Assembly: GCA_963664605.1 (NCBI GenBank)
Contig: OY761536.1
Location: 1,302,001-1,366,000 of the forward strand
DNA length: 64,000 nt
Direction of reading: 5' to 3'
Source: JAHOYW01 sp963664605
GTDB lineage: Bacteria; Verrucomicrobiota; Lentisphaeria; Victivallales; Victivallaceae
Part shown: one piece after another, positions 1 through 7,530 of the stretch
Numbering within the stretch: position 1 is the first letter of the stretch
How the letters are laid out: each line of letters opens with the position of its first letter
Program-made: the position numbers and the translations under genes
Notes under the pieces: model-generated
Databases searched by the model: none
Seen by the model: the letters and a program-made list of their open reading frames with translations, nothing else
Told to the model about the DNA's origin: nothing

Positions 1-1
1 A

Positions 2-703
2 GGAGAGGGGCGTTTTAAAATTGGCGACAAAGTTATTCCTATGTTGCCTGGAATGGCTTTTCTGCAAAAACATAATGATGCGCGTAACGCTTATTATTAT
101 CCTGAAAATGGAACGGAACCGTGGCATTTTATCTGGATAAGTTTTTATTCACCCACTGTCGAGAAAATGGTTAAAACCATTACTGATAATTATGGACAGA
201 TATATCATCTCCCGCAGGAATCCAGCTTGGTAAGAACGCTTTTTGATTACGAAAACGATCATGATTCATTACGTTTTATTTCACCGTTTGAAGGAGCTCG
301 TCTGATAACGGATATCTTGATGGATCTGGGGAATTATGTCTTGCCTGAGGAAAATAGAAAGAGGCTGCCGGTGCGTCTGATTAAACATGCCCAGGAATAT
401 ATCCATAACAATATGTATAAGGCAATGAATGTGGAAGACATTGCCGCTGAATGCGGAGTTTCCCGGGAACATCTGTCAAGGGTTTTCAAAGAACAGCTTA
501 ATGAGTCGCCGTTAAACTATTTGAACAAGCGCCGGATAAGGCATGCCTGCCGCCTGCTGGTTTCAAGTAATCTGAGCTGCAAAGAAATTGCGGGCAGGGT
601 GGGATTTGACAGTGCGGTAAGTTTCAACCGAGCCTTCAAACGATTGACCAGGCTGACCCCTGGAGAAGTTAGGGGTTCAGGCTATTCTCCGCAGATACCT
701 TGA
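2..703 (+). CDS. AraC-family transcriptional regulator, 5' end outside window
   Basis: This is the C-terminal part of an AraC/XylS-type DNA-binding regulator. The frame is open to the first base, and the residues ahead of the in-frame ATG at 41 (ending GRFKIGDKVIP) fit the end of an AraC cupin sensor domain, so the true start lies upstream. The N-terminal part continues the sensor domain ('LPGMAFL', then a W/H-rich strand). The last 85 residues or so form the double helix-turn-helix: 'VEDIAAECGVSREHLSRVFK' is the first, and 'CKEIAGRVGFDSAVSFNRAF' followed by LTPGEVR is the conserved AraC signature. The ligand is unknown but such domains usually bind a sugar. It converges on the D-threonine aldolase gene with only 8 bases between them and no clear terminator. 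Family assignment is secure; the target is not known. Confidence 0.9.
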   Translation, partial: GEGRFKIGDKVIPMLPGMAFLQKHNDARNAYYYPENGTEPWHFIWISFYSPTVEKMVKTITDNYGQIYHLPQESSLVRTLFDYENDHDSLRFISPFEGARLITDILMDLGNYVLPEENRKRLPVRLIKHAQEYIHNNMYKAMNVEDIAAECGVSREHLSRVFKEQLNESPLNYLNKRRIRHACRLLVSSNLSCKEIAGRVGFDSAVSFNRAFKRLTRLTPGEVRGSGYSPQIP

Positions 704-711
704 AAAAATAT

Positions 712-1827
712 TTACTGTGAACATCCTCTCAGGTCTATAGGCCACTTGTCTATTACTTCGCCATCTTTGACTACCCATATGAAATCGTAAAGATTGATCG
801 TCGGATCACAATGCGAAGCGCTTAATTCGATAATATCGCCAAGTTCCGGTTTTATGTCCGCATGGTCAAAAAATACTTTTCCCTGTTCATCTCCGAACCA
901 TTCATAACGCCACCCTTTACCGGAAGGATTGAGGACATATGGCGGTGCGTGAGGCGTGAAATATAAAGCTTTCAGGCCGGCGTCAACGGTTACGAAATCT
1001 TTCTGATTAACGCTGATTACCGAAGTCAACAGGCTCAAAGAAGGCTTGAAGGTCAGAAATTTTTCATCATCATCCTTACTGCCTATATTGCAGTATTCAG
1101 CATCCATGACGCAGTATGACCCGACTTGCAGATCTGTTATTTCCGGGATGGCGGTGTCAATATCGAAAGTTCCAGTTCCGGTTCCGGTAAAAATCTTTAC
1201 CGGTAGTCCAGCTTCCTGCATTTTATTGAAGATCTCTGCGGCTTTCTCCATGAGCCGGAGTGAATTTTTACGGCGTTCTTCAAAACAGTGGATATGTTGA
1301 ACCAGTCCGGCGTAACACTGGATGCCTTTCAGTTCCAGCCCGGGCAATTTGTTGACGAATTCGGCTAGAGGAAGAGCTGCGTCATAGTCAACTCCGGTAC
1401 GCCCCATTTCAGGGTTGATATCGATTAAAACTTTTAAAGGCAGTTCATTTCCCCGGGCAACGGCTGTTTTACTTAAAAATTCGGAGTTTTCCTTGTTGTC
1501 CACTACTACCATCAGGTTGGGAGCTTTTTCCAGACAATCAAATAGATGTTTGATTTTTGTTTCGGTGACTATGGGCGAAGTTATCAGTATATTGGTGATT
1601 CCGCATTCAATGAGTTTTTGTGCTTCTGATATTTTTGCGGCGCAAAGTCCGGCGCAGCCTCCTTGCTGGAGTTGCCTGTGGGCAATTGCTGAACATTTAT
1701 GCGTTTTTATATGTGGTCGCAACAGTTTGTTTTTATCCAGTACGGAATCGCGCATCAACAACAGATTTTTTGTAAATATATCAATATCGAGTACCAGGCA
1801 TGGAGTATCCAGATCAGTTTTGTTCAT
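712..1827 (-). CDS. D-threonine aldolase / D-serine dehydratase-like PLP enzyme
   Basis: This is a fold-type III (alanine racemase N-terminal-like) pyridoxal-phosphate enzyme of 371 residues. The PLP lysine lies in 'RPHIKTHK' (residues 37-44). The C-terminal metal-binding DSD1-like domain has 'SHCDPTINLYD', with His339 and Asp341. This His-x-Asp spacing is that of metal-dependent D-threonine aldolases, whereas D-serine dehydratases use His-x-Cys, so cleavage of D-threonine (or another D-3-hydroxy amino acid) to glycine and an aldehyde is the better guess. The ATG follows the upstream radical SAM gene after 3 bases, so the two are almost certainly co-transcribed and possibly translationally coupled. 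Cytoplasmic. The family is secure; the exact substrate is inferred. Confidence 0.85.
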   Translation of the reverse strand: MNKTDLDTPCLVLDIDIFTKNLLLMRDSVLDKNKLLRPHIKTHKCSAIAHRQLQQGGCAGLCAAKISEAQKLIECGITNILITSPIVTETKIKHLFDCLEKAPNLMVVVDNKENSEFLSKTAVARGNELPLKVLIDINPEMGRTGVDYDAALPLAEFVNKLPGLELKGIQCYAGLVQHIHCFEERRKNSLRLMEKAAEIFNKMQEAGLPVKIFTGTGTGTFDIDTAIPEITDLQVGSYCVMDAEYCNIGSKDDDEKFLTFKPSLSLLTSVISVNQKDFVTVDAGLKALYFTPHAPPYVLNPSGKGWRYEWFGDEQGKVFFDHADIKPELGDIIELSASHCDPTINLYDFIWVVKDGEVIDKWPIDLRGCSQ

Positions 1828-1830
1828 AAT

Positions 1831-3603
1831 TCATTTCCGTTTTTGTATTTTTGAAAATCTCCGGCTTCGTTTGTCGTCGCGCCGCTTGCGTGAAGCAGCA
1901 CCGCCGCGCCGCTGTTTCTTCAAGACATTCATTTGCGGGCGGCGTTCAGCAAGACCGCGGTTTACTTTTATTTCCTCGCCTTCAGGAGTCTTGCCGCAAT
2001 AATACATTGCCGCTCCCATTGTCATTGGCAGGGGGATATAGTCCTGGACTTGTTGCGGGCTCCAGTTGCGGCTGTTTAAAAATTCGTCCACTGTTTTCAT
2101 TTCTTTTTCCGTGCATCCCGGAAAGTTTGAGATAAACAGCGGTATCAGATATTGCTCTTTTCCTGCTGCTTTGCTGTCCTCTTCGAAAACTTTCATGAAC
2201 TTGTAAAAATCTTCAGCCGGATTTTTCCTCATAAACTTTAAAACTCTTGGATGCAGGTGTTCCGGTGCGACTTTCATATGTCCTGAAACATGATGCTGTA
2301 TTATTTCGCGCATCAGTTCGCGCTGCCTGACTGCGAGATCAAGGCGTATTCCAGAATTTATGTAAACGTGTTTCACCCCCGGACTTTTTCGTATTTTGCG
2401 CAACAATTCAATTAAATCCCTGCCGTCGGCCCGATAGTTTTTACATTGTTCCGGGAATAAACAGGTCGCCCGGCGGCATTTCATACATTTTTCGATATTG
2501 ACTGGCCCGCTGTTATAAATATTTCCTGCGGCTCCCCCTATGTCACTGATTGTTCCTCGGAAATTACTGCGTTTAGTCATACGTTCGACTTCCCGCAGGA
2601 TTGATGCCTGACTGCGGGAGCGTATTGAGCGTCCTTGATGTGCCACCAGTCCGCAGAAAGTGCAGCCTCCCGGACACCCCCTTACAGCCGGGATCGAATG
2701 TTTAATAGTTTCAAATGCCGGAATCGGCTTTGTATACTTAGGGTGGGGCATATTTGTAAAAGGCAGGTCATGAACTTTATCAAGTTCCTCGGTGGTCAAG
2801 GGCATGGCTGGCGGCTCGAGCAGCAGGAGGCGTTCGCCGTAACGCTGGATCAAACCTCGTGCGCTGCATGGATTCATTTCTTTTTCAATCATAACGGTGC
2901 TTTGCATCAAAGCATCTTTGTTGTTCTTCATCTCCTCCCATGAAGGCAGCTCCAAATATGAGGAGGCGTTGAAATTTTCCGCTTCATTTTTACCCAGGAC
3001 TACCGCTGTGCCGTGTATACCCCGTAAAGGTTTTCCTTTTTCGAGCCGTTCAACGATTTCGCTGACAGATTTTTCACCCATTCCGAAAGATAAAATATCA
3101 GCTTTTGAGTCCAGAAGAATGCTTTGGCGAATCTTGTCCTGCCAGTAATCATAATGCGCGACTCGCCGAAGGCTGGCGCCAACTCCTCCAAGAAAGACCG
3201 GTTTGCCGGGAAATGCGCGGCGGGCGAGCTGCGCATAAACAATTTCCGCATGCGGCGGGCGTTTGCCGGTTTCACCATCTTCAGAGTACACGTCACTTTT
3301 GCGAAAACGTCTTGCGGCAGTATATATATTGACCATTGAATCCATATTCCCGGAACTTACGCCGCAACACAGCCGTGGCTGTCCCATTACCTGTAGAGAT
3401 TCGGGATTGGTCCAATCCGGCTGCGCTATAATTCCAACGCGGTATCCTTTATCCTGAAGTATCCTCCCTATGACAGATATGCCATAGGACGGATGATCGA
3501 CATAGCAGTCTCCGGTTATTAAAATGATATCAATCTCATTCCAGCCGAGTTTCTGCATGTCTTCACGGGAAGTTGGAAGAAATGAGAATTTTTCAGAATT
3601 CAT
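1831..3603 (-). CDS. ygiQ: YgiQ family radical SAM protein
   Basis: This 590-residue protein belongs to the YgiQ (UPF0313) family of radical SAM proteins, whose reaction is unknown. The N-terminal part is the cobalamin-binding-like Rossmann region ('GDCYVDHPSYGISVIGRIL', residues about 30-50). The 4Fe-4S motif is CPGGCTFC, with Cys310, Cys314 and Cys317 in the radical SAM CxxxCxxC spacing, followed by the family's second Cys-rich stretch ('CMKCRRATCLFPEQC'). The C-terminal end is a Lys/Arg-rich tail, perhaps for RNA or nucleic acid contact. It is somewhat shorter than E. coli YgiQ. Its ATG overlaps the stop of the upstream secreted-protein gene as ATGA, implying translational coupling, and the D-threonine aldolase gene follows after 3 bases. 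Confidence 0.9.
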   Translation of the reverse strand: MNSEKFSFLPTSREDMQKLGWNEIDIILITGDCYVDHPSYGISVIGRILQDKGYRVGIIAQPDWTNPESLQVMGQPRLCCGVSSGNMDSMVNIYTAARRFRKSDVYSEDGETGKRPPHAEIVYAQLARRAFPGKPVFLGGVGASLRRVAHYDYWQDKIRQSILLDSKADILSFGMGEKSVSEIVERLEKGKPLRGIHGTAVVLGKNEAENFNASSYLELPSWEEMKNNKDALMQSTVMIEKEMNPCSARGLIQRYGERLLLLEPPAMPLTTEELDKVHDLPFTNMPHPKYTKPIPAFETIKHSIPAVRGCPGGCTFCGLVAHQGRSIRSRSQASILREVERMTKRSNFRGTISDIGGAAGNIYNSGPVNIEKCMKCRRATCLFPEQCKNYRADGRDLIELLRKIRKSPGVKHVYINSGIRLDLAVRQRELMREIIQHHVSGHMKVAPEHLHPRVLKFMRKNPAEDFYKFMKVFEEDSKAAGKEQYLIPLFISNFPGCTEKEMKTVDEFLNSRNWSPQQVQDYIPLPMTMGAAMYYCGKTPEGEEIKVNRGLAERRPQMNVLKKQRRGGAASRKRRDDKRSRRFSKIQKRK

Positions 3604-4172
3604 TTTTCAGCTTTGTCTGTTGATTTTTTTATACCTTTTATTTCCACTTCAGGGAATATTCCGTTCGAAGGGATTTTGTCAGCTGCCGTCAGATCGGTAT
3701 AGTTTATGAATTTAAAAGGTATTTCGTAGCTTGACTTGCCGCTTTTATTCAGAGTATAAATAAGAGTACCCGGCATCGTTCTTTTAGCATTACCCAGAGT
3801 TTCACTGTCGACAATAAATAATAATGAGTAAATCTTATCGGGAGAGCTTTTCTTGAATTCCCATTTATCTGTATCAAAAACCATATTTCCCGCACATACG
3901 GCAACGCATTTATATTCTTTATCTTTTAAACTAAGTATGAAATCATAAATGCTTATGGTACGATCCTTATATAGTTTAAATGTAACCACTGCGTAAGCGT
4001 AGTGTTTGAATTTAAAATCATAGTCAACAGCTTTTAAATTCTTGATATTAACTTTATTCCTGCTGATTTCCGCACTCAAAACCTGGCCCAGACGAAAGGG
4101 AATCGGCGCACCTGACAACTGAAGAGTTAAAGCGCATAAAATAGTGAATGCAAGTGTTTTAAATATACTCAT
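3600..4172 (-). CDS. secreted protein of unknown function
   Basis: I do not recognise a family. The ATG at 4172 gives 190 residues starting with a classic Sec signal peptide (MSIFK, then a hydrophobic core, then 'LQLSGAP'), so the mature protein is probably periplasmic or exported. The mature part is rich in beta-type segments and Lys, with two Cys close together ('CVAVCAG'). An in-frame ATG at 4250 exists but would put a promoter inside the coding region and lacks a ribosome-binding site, whereas 4172 has AAGG about 11 bases upstream. The stop overlaps the ygiQ start (ATGA), making this the first gene of a three-gene operon with ygiQ and the D-threonine aldolase. Function cannot be assigned. 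Confidence 0.7.
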   Translation of the reverse strand: MSIFKTLAFTILCALTLQLSGAPIPFRLGQVLSAEISRNKVNIKNLKAVDYDFKFKHYAYAVVTFKLYKDRTISIYDFILSLKDKEYKCVAVCAGNMVFDTDKWEFKKSSPDKIYSLLFIVDSETLGNAKRTMPGTLIYTLNKSGKSSYEIPFKFINYTDLTAADKIPSNGIFPEVEIKGIKKSTDKAEK

Positions 4173-4203
4173 AAATATATAACCTTGTTTTTGTTTATTA
4201 GAA

Positions 4204-4231
4204 AATATAAACGAATTAAGGGAAAACTCAA
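4204..4231 (-). promoter_or_regulatory. promoter of the secreted protein-ygiQ-aldolase operon
   Basis: On the minus strand TTGAGT (4231-4226), 16 bases and TATATT (4209-4204) form a sigma70-like promoter. Transcription would begin near 4197, about 25 bases before the ATG at 4172. This supports choosing that start over the ATG at 4250. Confidence 0.5.
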
Positions 4232-4272
4232 GAACAATTGCTAATTGCATGGCGAAAATAGTGCTTATTCAT

Positions 4273-4301
4273 TTGACGAAAGCTTAAACATGGCGTATTA
4301 T
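4273..4301 (+). promoter_or_regulatory. promoter of the helical protein gene
   Basis: TTGACG (4273-4278), 17 bases and TATTAT (4296-4301) match a housekeeping promoter closely. Transcription would start near 4308, leaving a leader of about 34 bases before the TTG start at 4342. It is divergent from the ygiQ-operon promoter, with about 40 bases between the two -35 boxes. Confidence 0.55.
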
Positions 4302-4341
4302 TAGTAAAAAGATTTGTGTAAAATAAGCTGGAGAACAGATT

Positions 4342-4983
4342 TTGAATCCGCGTTTTCATGAAAGTATTTTAAAAAAAGTAAAAAAAACAATAAATAAAGT
4401 AAAGCAGACACAAGATCATGAGCCGTCGCAGATGGATTATCTGGTCAAGATGAATATTGCTCCTTTGATGGGCAGACGCGATGCCGCGTATGACCGTGTG
4501 GAAACTCTGCTTGCCAGTGATCTTTTTACCAATTCAGATACTGAACGCAAGAATATCTATCATACAGCTGTAAAACTCCTTGATACAATATTAAAGGATA
4601 CTCAGGATATTCTGGTCGCGCTGGACAGTGAGGCACGCATTGAGCAGGAAAAAAGTTTCATTTGTTTTATTGAGCTCCTGCGCAGTATTATTGGCGCTGC
4701 GAGCAATCTGGTCGATTACGAATTGTCCTTATATAACACTGAAAATTCTGTGAACAAATTTTTGGGCAGCGTCATTGAAGGGCAGTTGCGTGAAACAGAT
4801 GATATCATATGCGATAGCGAGATGGCTATTGTCCAAAGCATCAAAGGCCTCTTTGAAATTACTCGTGACCAGCTTAATAAACTGCGGGAATATTCCCGTC
4901 GCGATTTTTCCCGCCACAATGCAGTCAAATACAAAAAATCATTTTCGGAATATAAAAAGATATTTGCAGCGAATAATAATTAA
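4342..4983 (+). CDS. alpha-helical cytoplasmic protein of unknown function
   Basis: I do not recognise this 213-residue protein. It starts with TTG at 4342, with GGAG at 4330-4333 as ribosome-binding site and a good promoter just upstream, so expression is well supported. The N-terminus is strongly basic (Lys-rich over residues 8-22) and the rest reads as long amphipathic helices with many Glu, Asp, Leu and Ile, ending in an Arg/Lys-rich helix. There is no signal peptide or membrane segment and only two Cys. The composition suggests a helical-bundle protein that may bind an acidic partner or self-associate, but that is only a reading of composition. It is monocistronic and converges on guaB with a gap of 23 bases. 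Confidence 0.7.
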   Translation: MNPRFHESILKKVKKTINKVKQTQDHEPSQMDYLVKMNIAPLMGRRDAAYDRVETLLASDLFTNSDTERKNIYHTAVKLLDTILKDTQDILVALDSEARIEQEKSFICFIELLRSIIGAASNLVDYELSLYNTENSVNKFLGSVIEGQLRETDDIICDSEMAIVQSIKGLFEITRDQLNKLREYSRRDFSRHNAVKYKKSFSEYKKIFAANNN

Positions 4984-5006
4984 AAGAAGCTGTATAAAAA
5001 TAACCT

Positions 5007-6509
5007 TTACGCTTCCGCTGTATAGTTTGGAGCGTCTTTCAGCATCGTGACATCATGCGGATGAGCTTCACGCAGGCCTGCTGAACTTACCCGGATCATT
5101 TTTGCTGTTTTCTGCAATTCCTCAATCGTCTTTGCCCCGCAGTAGCCGAGGGAATACTTGAGGCCGCCAATGAATTGATAAATAACGTCGGAAACCGGAC
5201 CGCGGAACGGAACCAGTCCTTCAATACCCTGCGGCACTAACTTTTTCTCGCTGTCAACATCTGCCTGTCCATAGCGTTCACGGGATGCCTTGCCGGTTTT
5301 CATTGCTTCAAGGCTGCCCATGCCGCGGTAGATAACAAAACGACGTCCGTGATGTAAAGTGATTTCACCGGTACTTTCACTTGTGCCAGCCAAAGCGGAA
5401 CCCATCATCACGCATGACGCACCGACTGATATTGCTTTAGCGACATCACCGGATTGTTTGATTCCGCCGTCAGCTATAATAGGAATATCTGCGGCTGCGG
5501 CTTTTTTGACCTCATAAACTGCCGTTACCTGCGGTATGCCGACTCCGGCGACCACTCTAGTCGTACAAATTGAACCCGGCCCGATCCCGACTTTAATGCC
5601 GTCGGCTCCAGCATCAGATAAGGCTTTAGAAGCCGTTGCAGTTGCAATATTACCGGCAACCACGTCAACCTTGTCACCGTAAGTCTTTTTCGCCATGGCG
5701 ACAGTCTCGATTACTCCTTTACTGTCCCCGTGGGCCGTATCAATGACTAAAACATCGACGCCGGCATTAATTAATGCCTCAATACGCTCCTCGTCGTAAG
5801 GCCCGACCGCAGCTCCCGCACGAAGCTGATGATGAAGAATATCACGGTTATACAAAGGCTCATCATTTATAATCAGTGATTTTACATCTTGAAAACTGTA
5901 CAATCCGGTAAGTTTGCCTTTAGCATCGACTGTTGGCAGTTTACCTACCTTGGCATCCATCATTATTTTATAAGCATCCTGCATGGATAAGCCGTCAGGA
6001 GCGACAACTTTGCACTTATTCATGACTGTGCCGATTTTGACTTTATAATCAGTTAAGAATTTCAGGTCGCGAGCGGTCAGGATTCCCATTAAAGTACCGT
6101 CTTCCTGAATAATCGGGAATCCCGAAAAAGGATAAGCGTTCTTCCGTTTCGCTTCAAGCATTTCGGCTACGGTCTGTTCCGGACTGAAAGTTACCGGGTT
6201 TTTGATAATACCGTTTAAGTAGGTTTTTACTTTCTTGACTTCCTCCGCCTGGCGTTTAGCGGATAAATTTTTATGGATAATGCCAAGTCCGCCGAGACGG
6301 GCCATTTCAATAGCCATCTTGCTTTCTGTTACGGTATCCATTGCAGCGCTTACAAAAGGGATATTCAGTTTAACATTGCGGGAAAAGCGGGAGGCGGTAT
6401 CTGCTTCATCAGGTAAAAAGTCGGCATATTGCGTAACTAAGGAAATATCATCAAAAGTCAGCCCCTCAAATTTAAACTTATCCATGAATTGGTCGAGATA
6501 TTTATTCAT
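5007..6509 (-). CDS. guaB: inosine-5'-monophosphate dehydrogenase
   Basis: IMP dehydrogenase oxidises IMP to XMP with NAD+, the committed step of GMP synthesis, in the cytoplasm. The 500-residue length is normal. The N-terminal barrel segment begins 'FKFEGLTFDDISLVTQYADF'. Two CBS domains occupy about residues 95-215 and normally sense adenine/guanine nucleotides. The catalytic loop 'GPGSICTTR' carries the nucleophilic Cys near residue 313, followed by the 'GGIKQSGDVAKAISVGA' phosphate site and the 'YRGMGSLEAM' flap region. It is preceded by GGAG 7 bases before the ATG and its own sigma70 promoter. guaA is not in the window. Confidence 0.97.
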   Translation of the reverse strand: MNKYLDQFMDKFKFEGLTFDDISLVTQYADFLPDEADTASRFSRNVKLNIPFVSAAMDTVTESKMAIEMARLGGLGIIHKNLSAKRQAEEVKKVKTYLNGIIKNPVTFSPEQTVAEMLEAKRKNAYPFSGFPIIQEDGTLMGILTARDLKFLTDYKVKIGTVMNKCKVVAPDGLSMQDAYKIMMDAKVGKLPTVDAKGKLTGLYSFQDVKSLIINDEPLYNRDILHHQLRAGAAVGPYDEERIEALINAGVDVLVIDTAHGDSKGVIETVAMAKKTYGDKVDVVAGNIATATASKALSDAGADGIKVGIGPGSICTTRVVAGVGIPQVTAVYEVKKAAAADIPIIADGGIKQSGDVAKAISVGASCVMMGSALAGTSESTGEITLHHGRRFVIYRGMGSLEAMKTGKASRERYGQADVDSEKKLVPQGIEGLVPFRGPVSDVIYQFIGGLKYSLGYCGAKTIEELQKTAKMIRVSSAGLREAHPHDVTMLKDAPNYTAEA

Positions 6510-6558
6510 AGCTACTCCTATGTCAGTTGATTAAAATTATAAAAATTATTAATCGCTT

Positions 6559-6587
6559 ATTATAGACATAGATTATGAGAAAGTCAA
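6559..6587 (-). promoter_or_regulatory. guaB promoter
   Basis: On the minus strand TTGACT (6587-6582), exactly 17 bases and TATAAT (6564-6559) form a near-consensus sigma70 promoter, with transcription starting about 45 bases before the guaB ATG. It starts 2 bases past the stop codon of the upstream YjbQ-family gene. Confidence 0.65.
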
Positions 6588-6589
6588 AG

Positions 6590-7006
6590 CTATTCGCCAA
6601 TTATTTTAACTAAAATACGTTTTGCGCGTTTTCCGTCGAATTCGCCGTAAAAAATTTGTTCCCACGGACCGAAATCAAGCTTGCCATCAGTTACTGCGAC
6701 AACAACCTCCCTGCCCATGACAGAACGTTTCAGATGGGCGTCACCATTATCCTCGAATCCATTATGCTGATACTGGCTGTAAGGTTTTTCAGGTGCGAGT
6801 TTTTCCAGCCAGCGGTCGAAGTCAGCGTGCAAACCGCTTTCATCGTCATTAATAAATACCGATGCCGTAATATGCATTGCATTGCACAGAAGCATGCCGT
6901 CTTTAATGCCTGATTCTTTCAGGCATTCATTTATCTGAGGCGTAATATTCAAATAAGCTCTTCTGGTACTGGTGTTCATCCATAATTCTTTGCGGTACGA
7001 TTTCAT
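6590..7006 (-). CDS. YjbQ/UPF0047 family protein
   Basis: This 138-residue protein belongs to the YjbQ (UPF0047) family of small trimeric proteins, for which a secondary thiamine-phosphate synthase activity has been reported. The family signature is clear: 'NITPQINECLKESGIKDG' then 'MHITASVFINDDESGLHAD', and near the end 'DGKLDFGPWEQIFYGEFDG'. The start at 7006 (MKSYRKEL) is chosen because GGAG lies 7 bases upstream on the minus strand and the length then matches the family; an upstream in-frame ATG at 7087 would overlap folB. It follows folB by 52 bases and is probably co-transcribed with it. The real cellular role of the family is not settled. Confidence 0.88.
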   Translation of the reverse strand: MKSYRKELWMNTSTRRAYLNITPQINECLKESGIKDGMLLCNAMHITASVFINDDESGLHADFDRWLEKLAPEKPYSQYQHNGFEDNGDAHLKRSVMGREVVVAVTDGKLDFGPWEQIFYGEFDGKRAKRILVKIIGE

Positions 7007-7058
7007 AAAAAGCTCCATTTTAGTTTTAGGTTTATTCTTACAGCCTATGCTTTGCGGT

Positions 7059-7406
7059 TTACATCCTCTCAATACAGACAGCGACATTGCTTGAATGTTT
7101 TAATGCTCCCGGCTTGGTTACCTTTACTTTTACACTGGAAATCAGTTCTTCTTTCAAACAGATATCCGCAACTTCTTCAGCAAAACGTTCAATCAGGAAA
7201 AAATCTGCTCTTTCGCCCATTACAATAATTTCAGATTCGATCAGTGAATAATCAACTGAATCGAATAAGTCATCACTCTTTCCTGCTTTTTGTAAAGGCA
7301 GAAATAATTCAAGATCAATGAGCAGGGTTTGTTTTTTGTCGCGTTCTTCCGGTAGGGTACCGATTACGGTATCAACCTTTAAACCGCTGATAATTATTTT
7401 ATCCAT
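7059..7406 (-). CDS. folB: dihydroneopterin aldolase
   Basis: FolB converts 7,8-dihydroneopterin to 6-hydroxymethyl-dihydropterin and glycolaldehyde in folate synthesis. The 115-residue length is normal for this small T-fold enzyme. Family landmarks are 'DKIIISGLKVDTVIGTLPEE' at the start (Glu in the LPEERD loop), 'DSVDYSLIESEI' in the middle and 'VKVKVTKPGAL' near the end, holding the conserved catalytic Lys. AAAGGA lies just before the ATG at 7406. It is the first gene of a pair with the YjbQ-family gene. No other folate gene is nearby, except for a possible pteridine reductase-like SDR at 49.6-50.3 kb. Confidence 0.93.
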   Translation of the reverse strand: MDKIIISGLKVDTVIGTLPEERDKKQTLLIDLELFLPLQKAGKSDDLFDSVDYSLIESEIIVMGERADFFLIERFAEEVADICLKEELISSVKVKVTKPGALKHSSNVAVCIERM

Positions 7407-7450
7407 GATATTCCTTTATAATGTGCTGAGAACTGCGAGTTGCGGTTAAA

Positions 7451-7508
7451 AAAACGTGCCATATTCTGCGTATTACGATATTTATTTTTTATTTTTATCG
7501 TAATACGC
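7451..7508 (-). terminator. hairpin downstream of the giant gene
   Basis: A perfect 13-bp stem (arms 7468-7480 and 7496-7508, GCGTATTACGATA and its complement) with a 15-base A/T loop lies 22 bases after the stop of the 28-kb gene. On the minus strand a run of seven T follows about 10 bases after the stem. The geometry is not the textbook one, because the T run is not adjacent, but it is the best terminator candidate between this gene and folB. Confidence 0.45.
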
Positions 7509-7530
7509 AACCTGGAACACGCAATTTGTT

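Noticed and set aside
2..703. Treating the ATG at 41 as the true start of the first regulator.
   Set aside because: The frame is open to the window edge and the residues before the ATG continue a typical AraC sensor domain.
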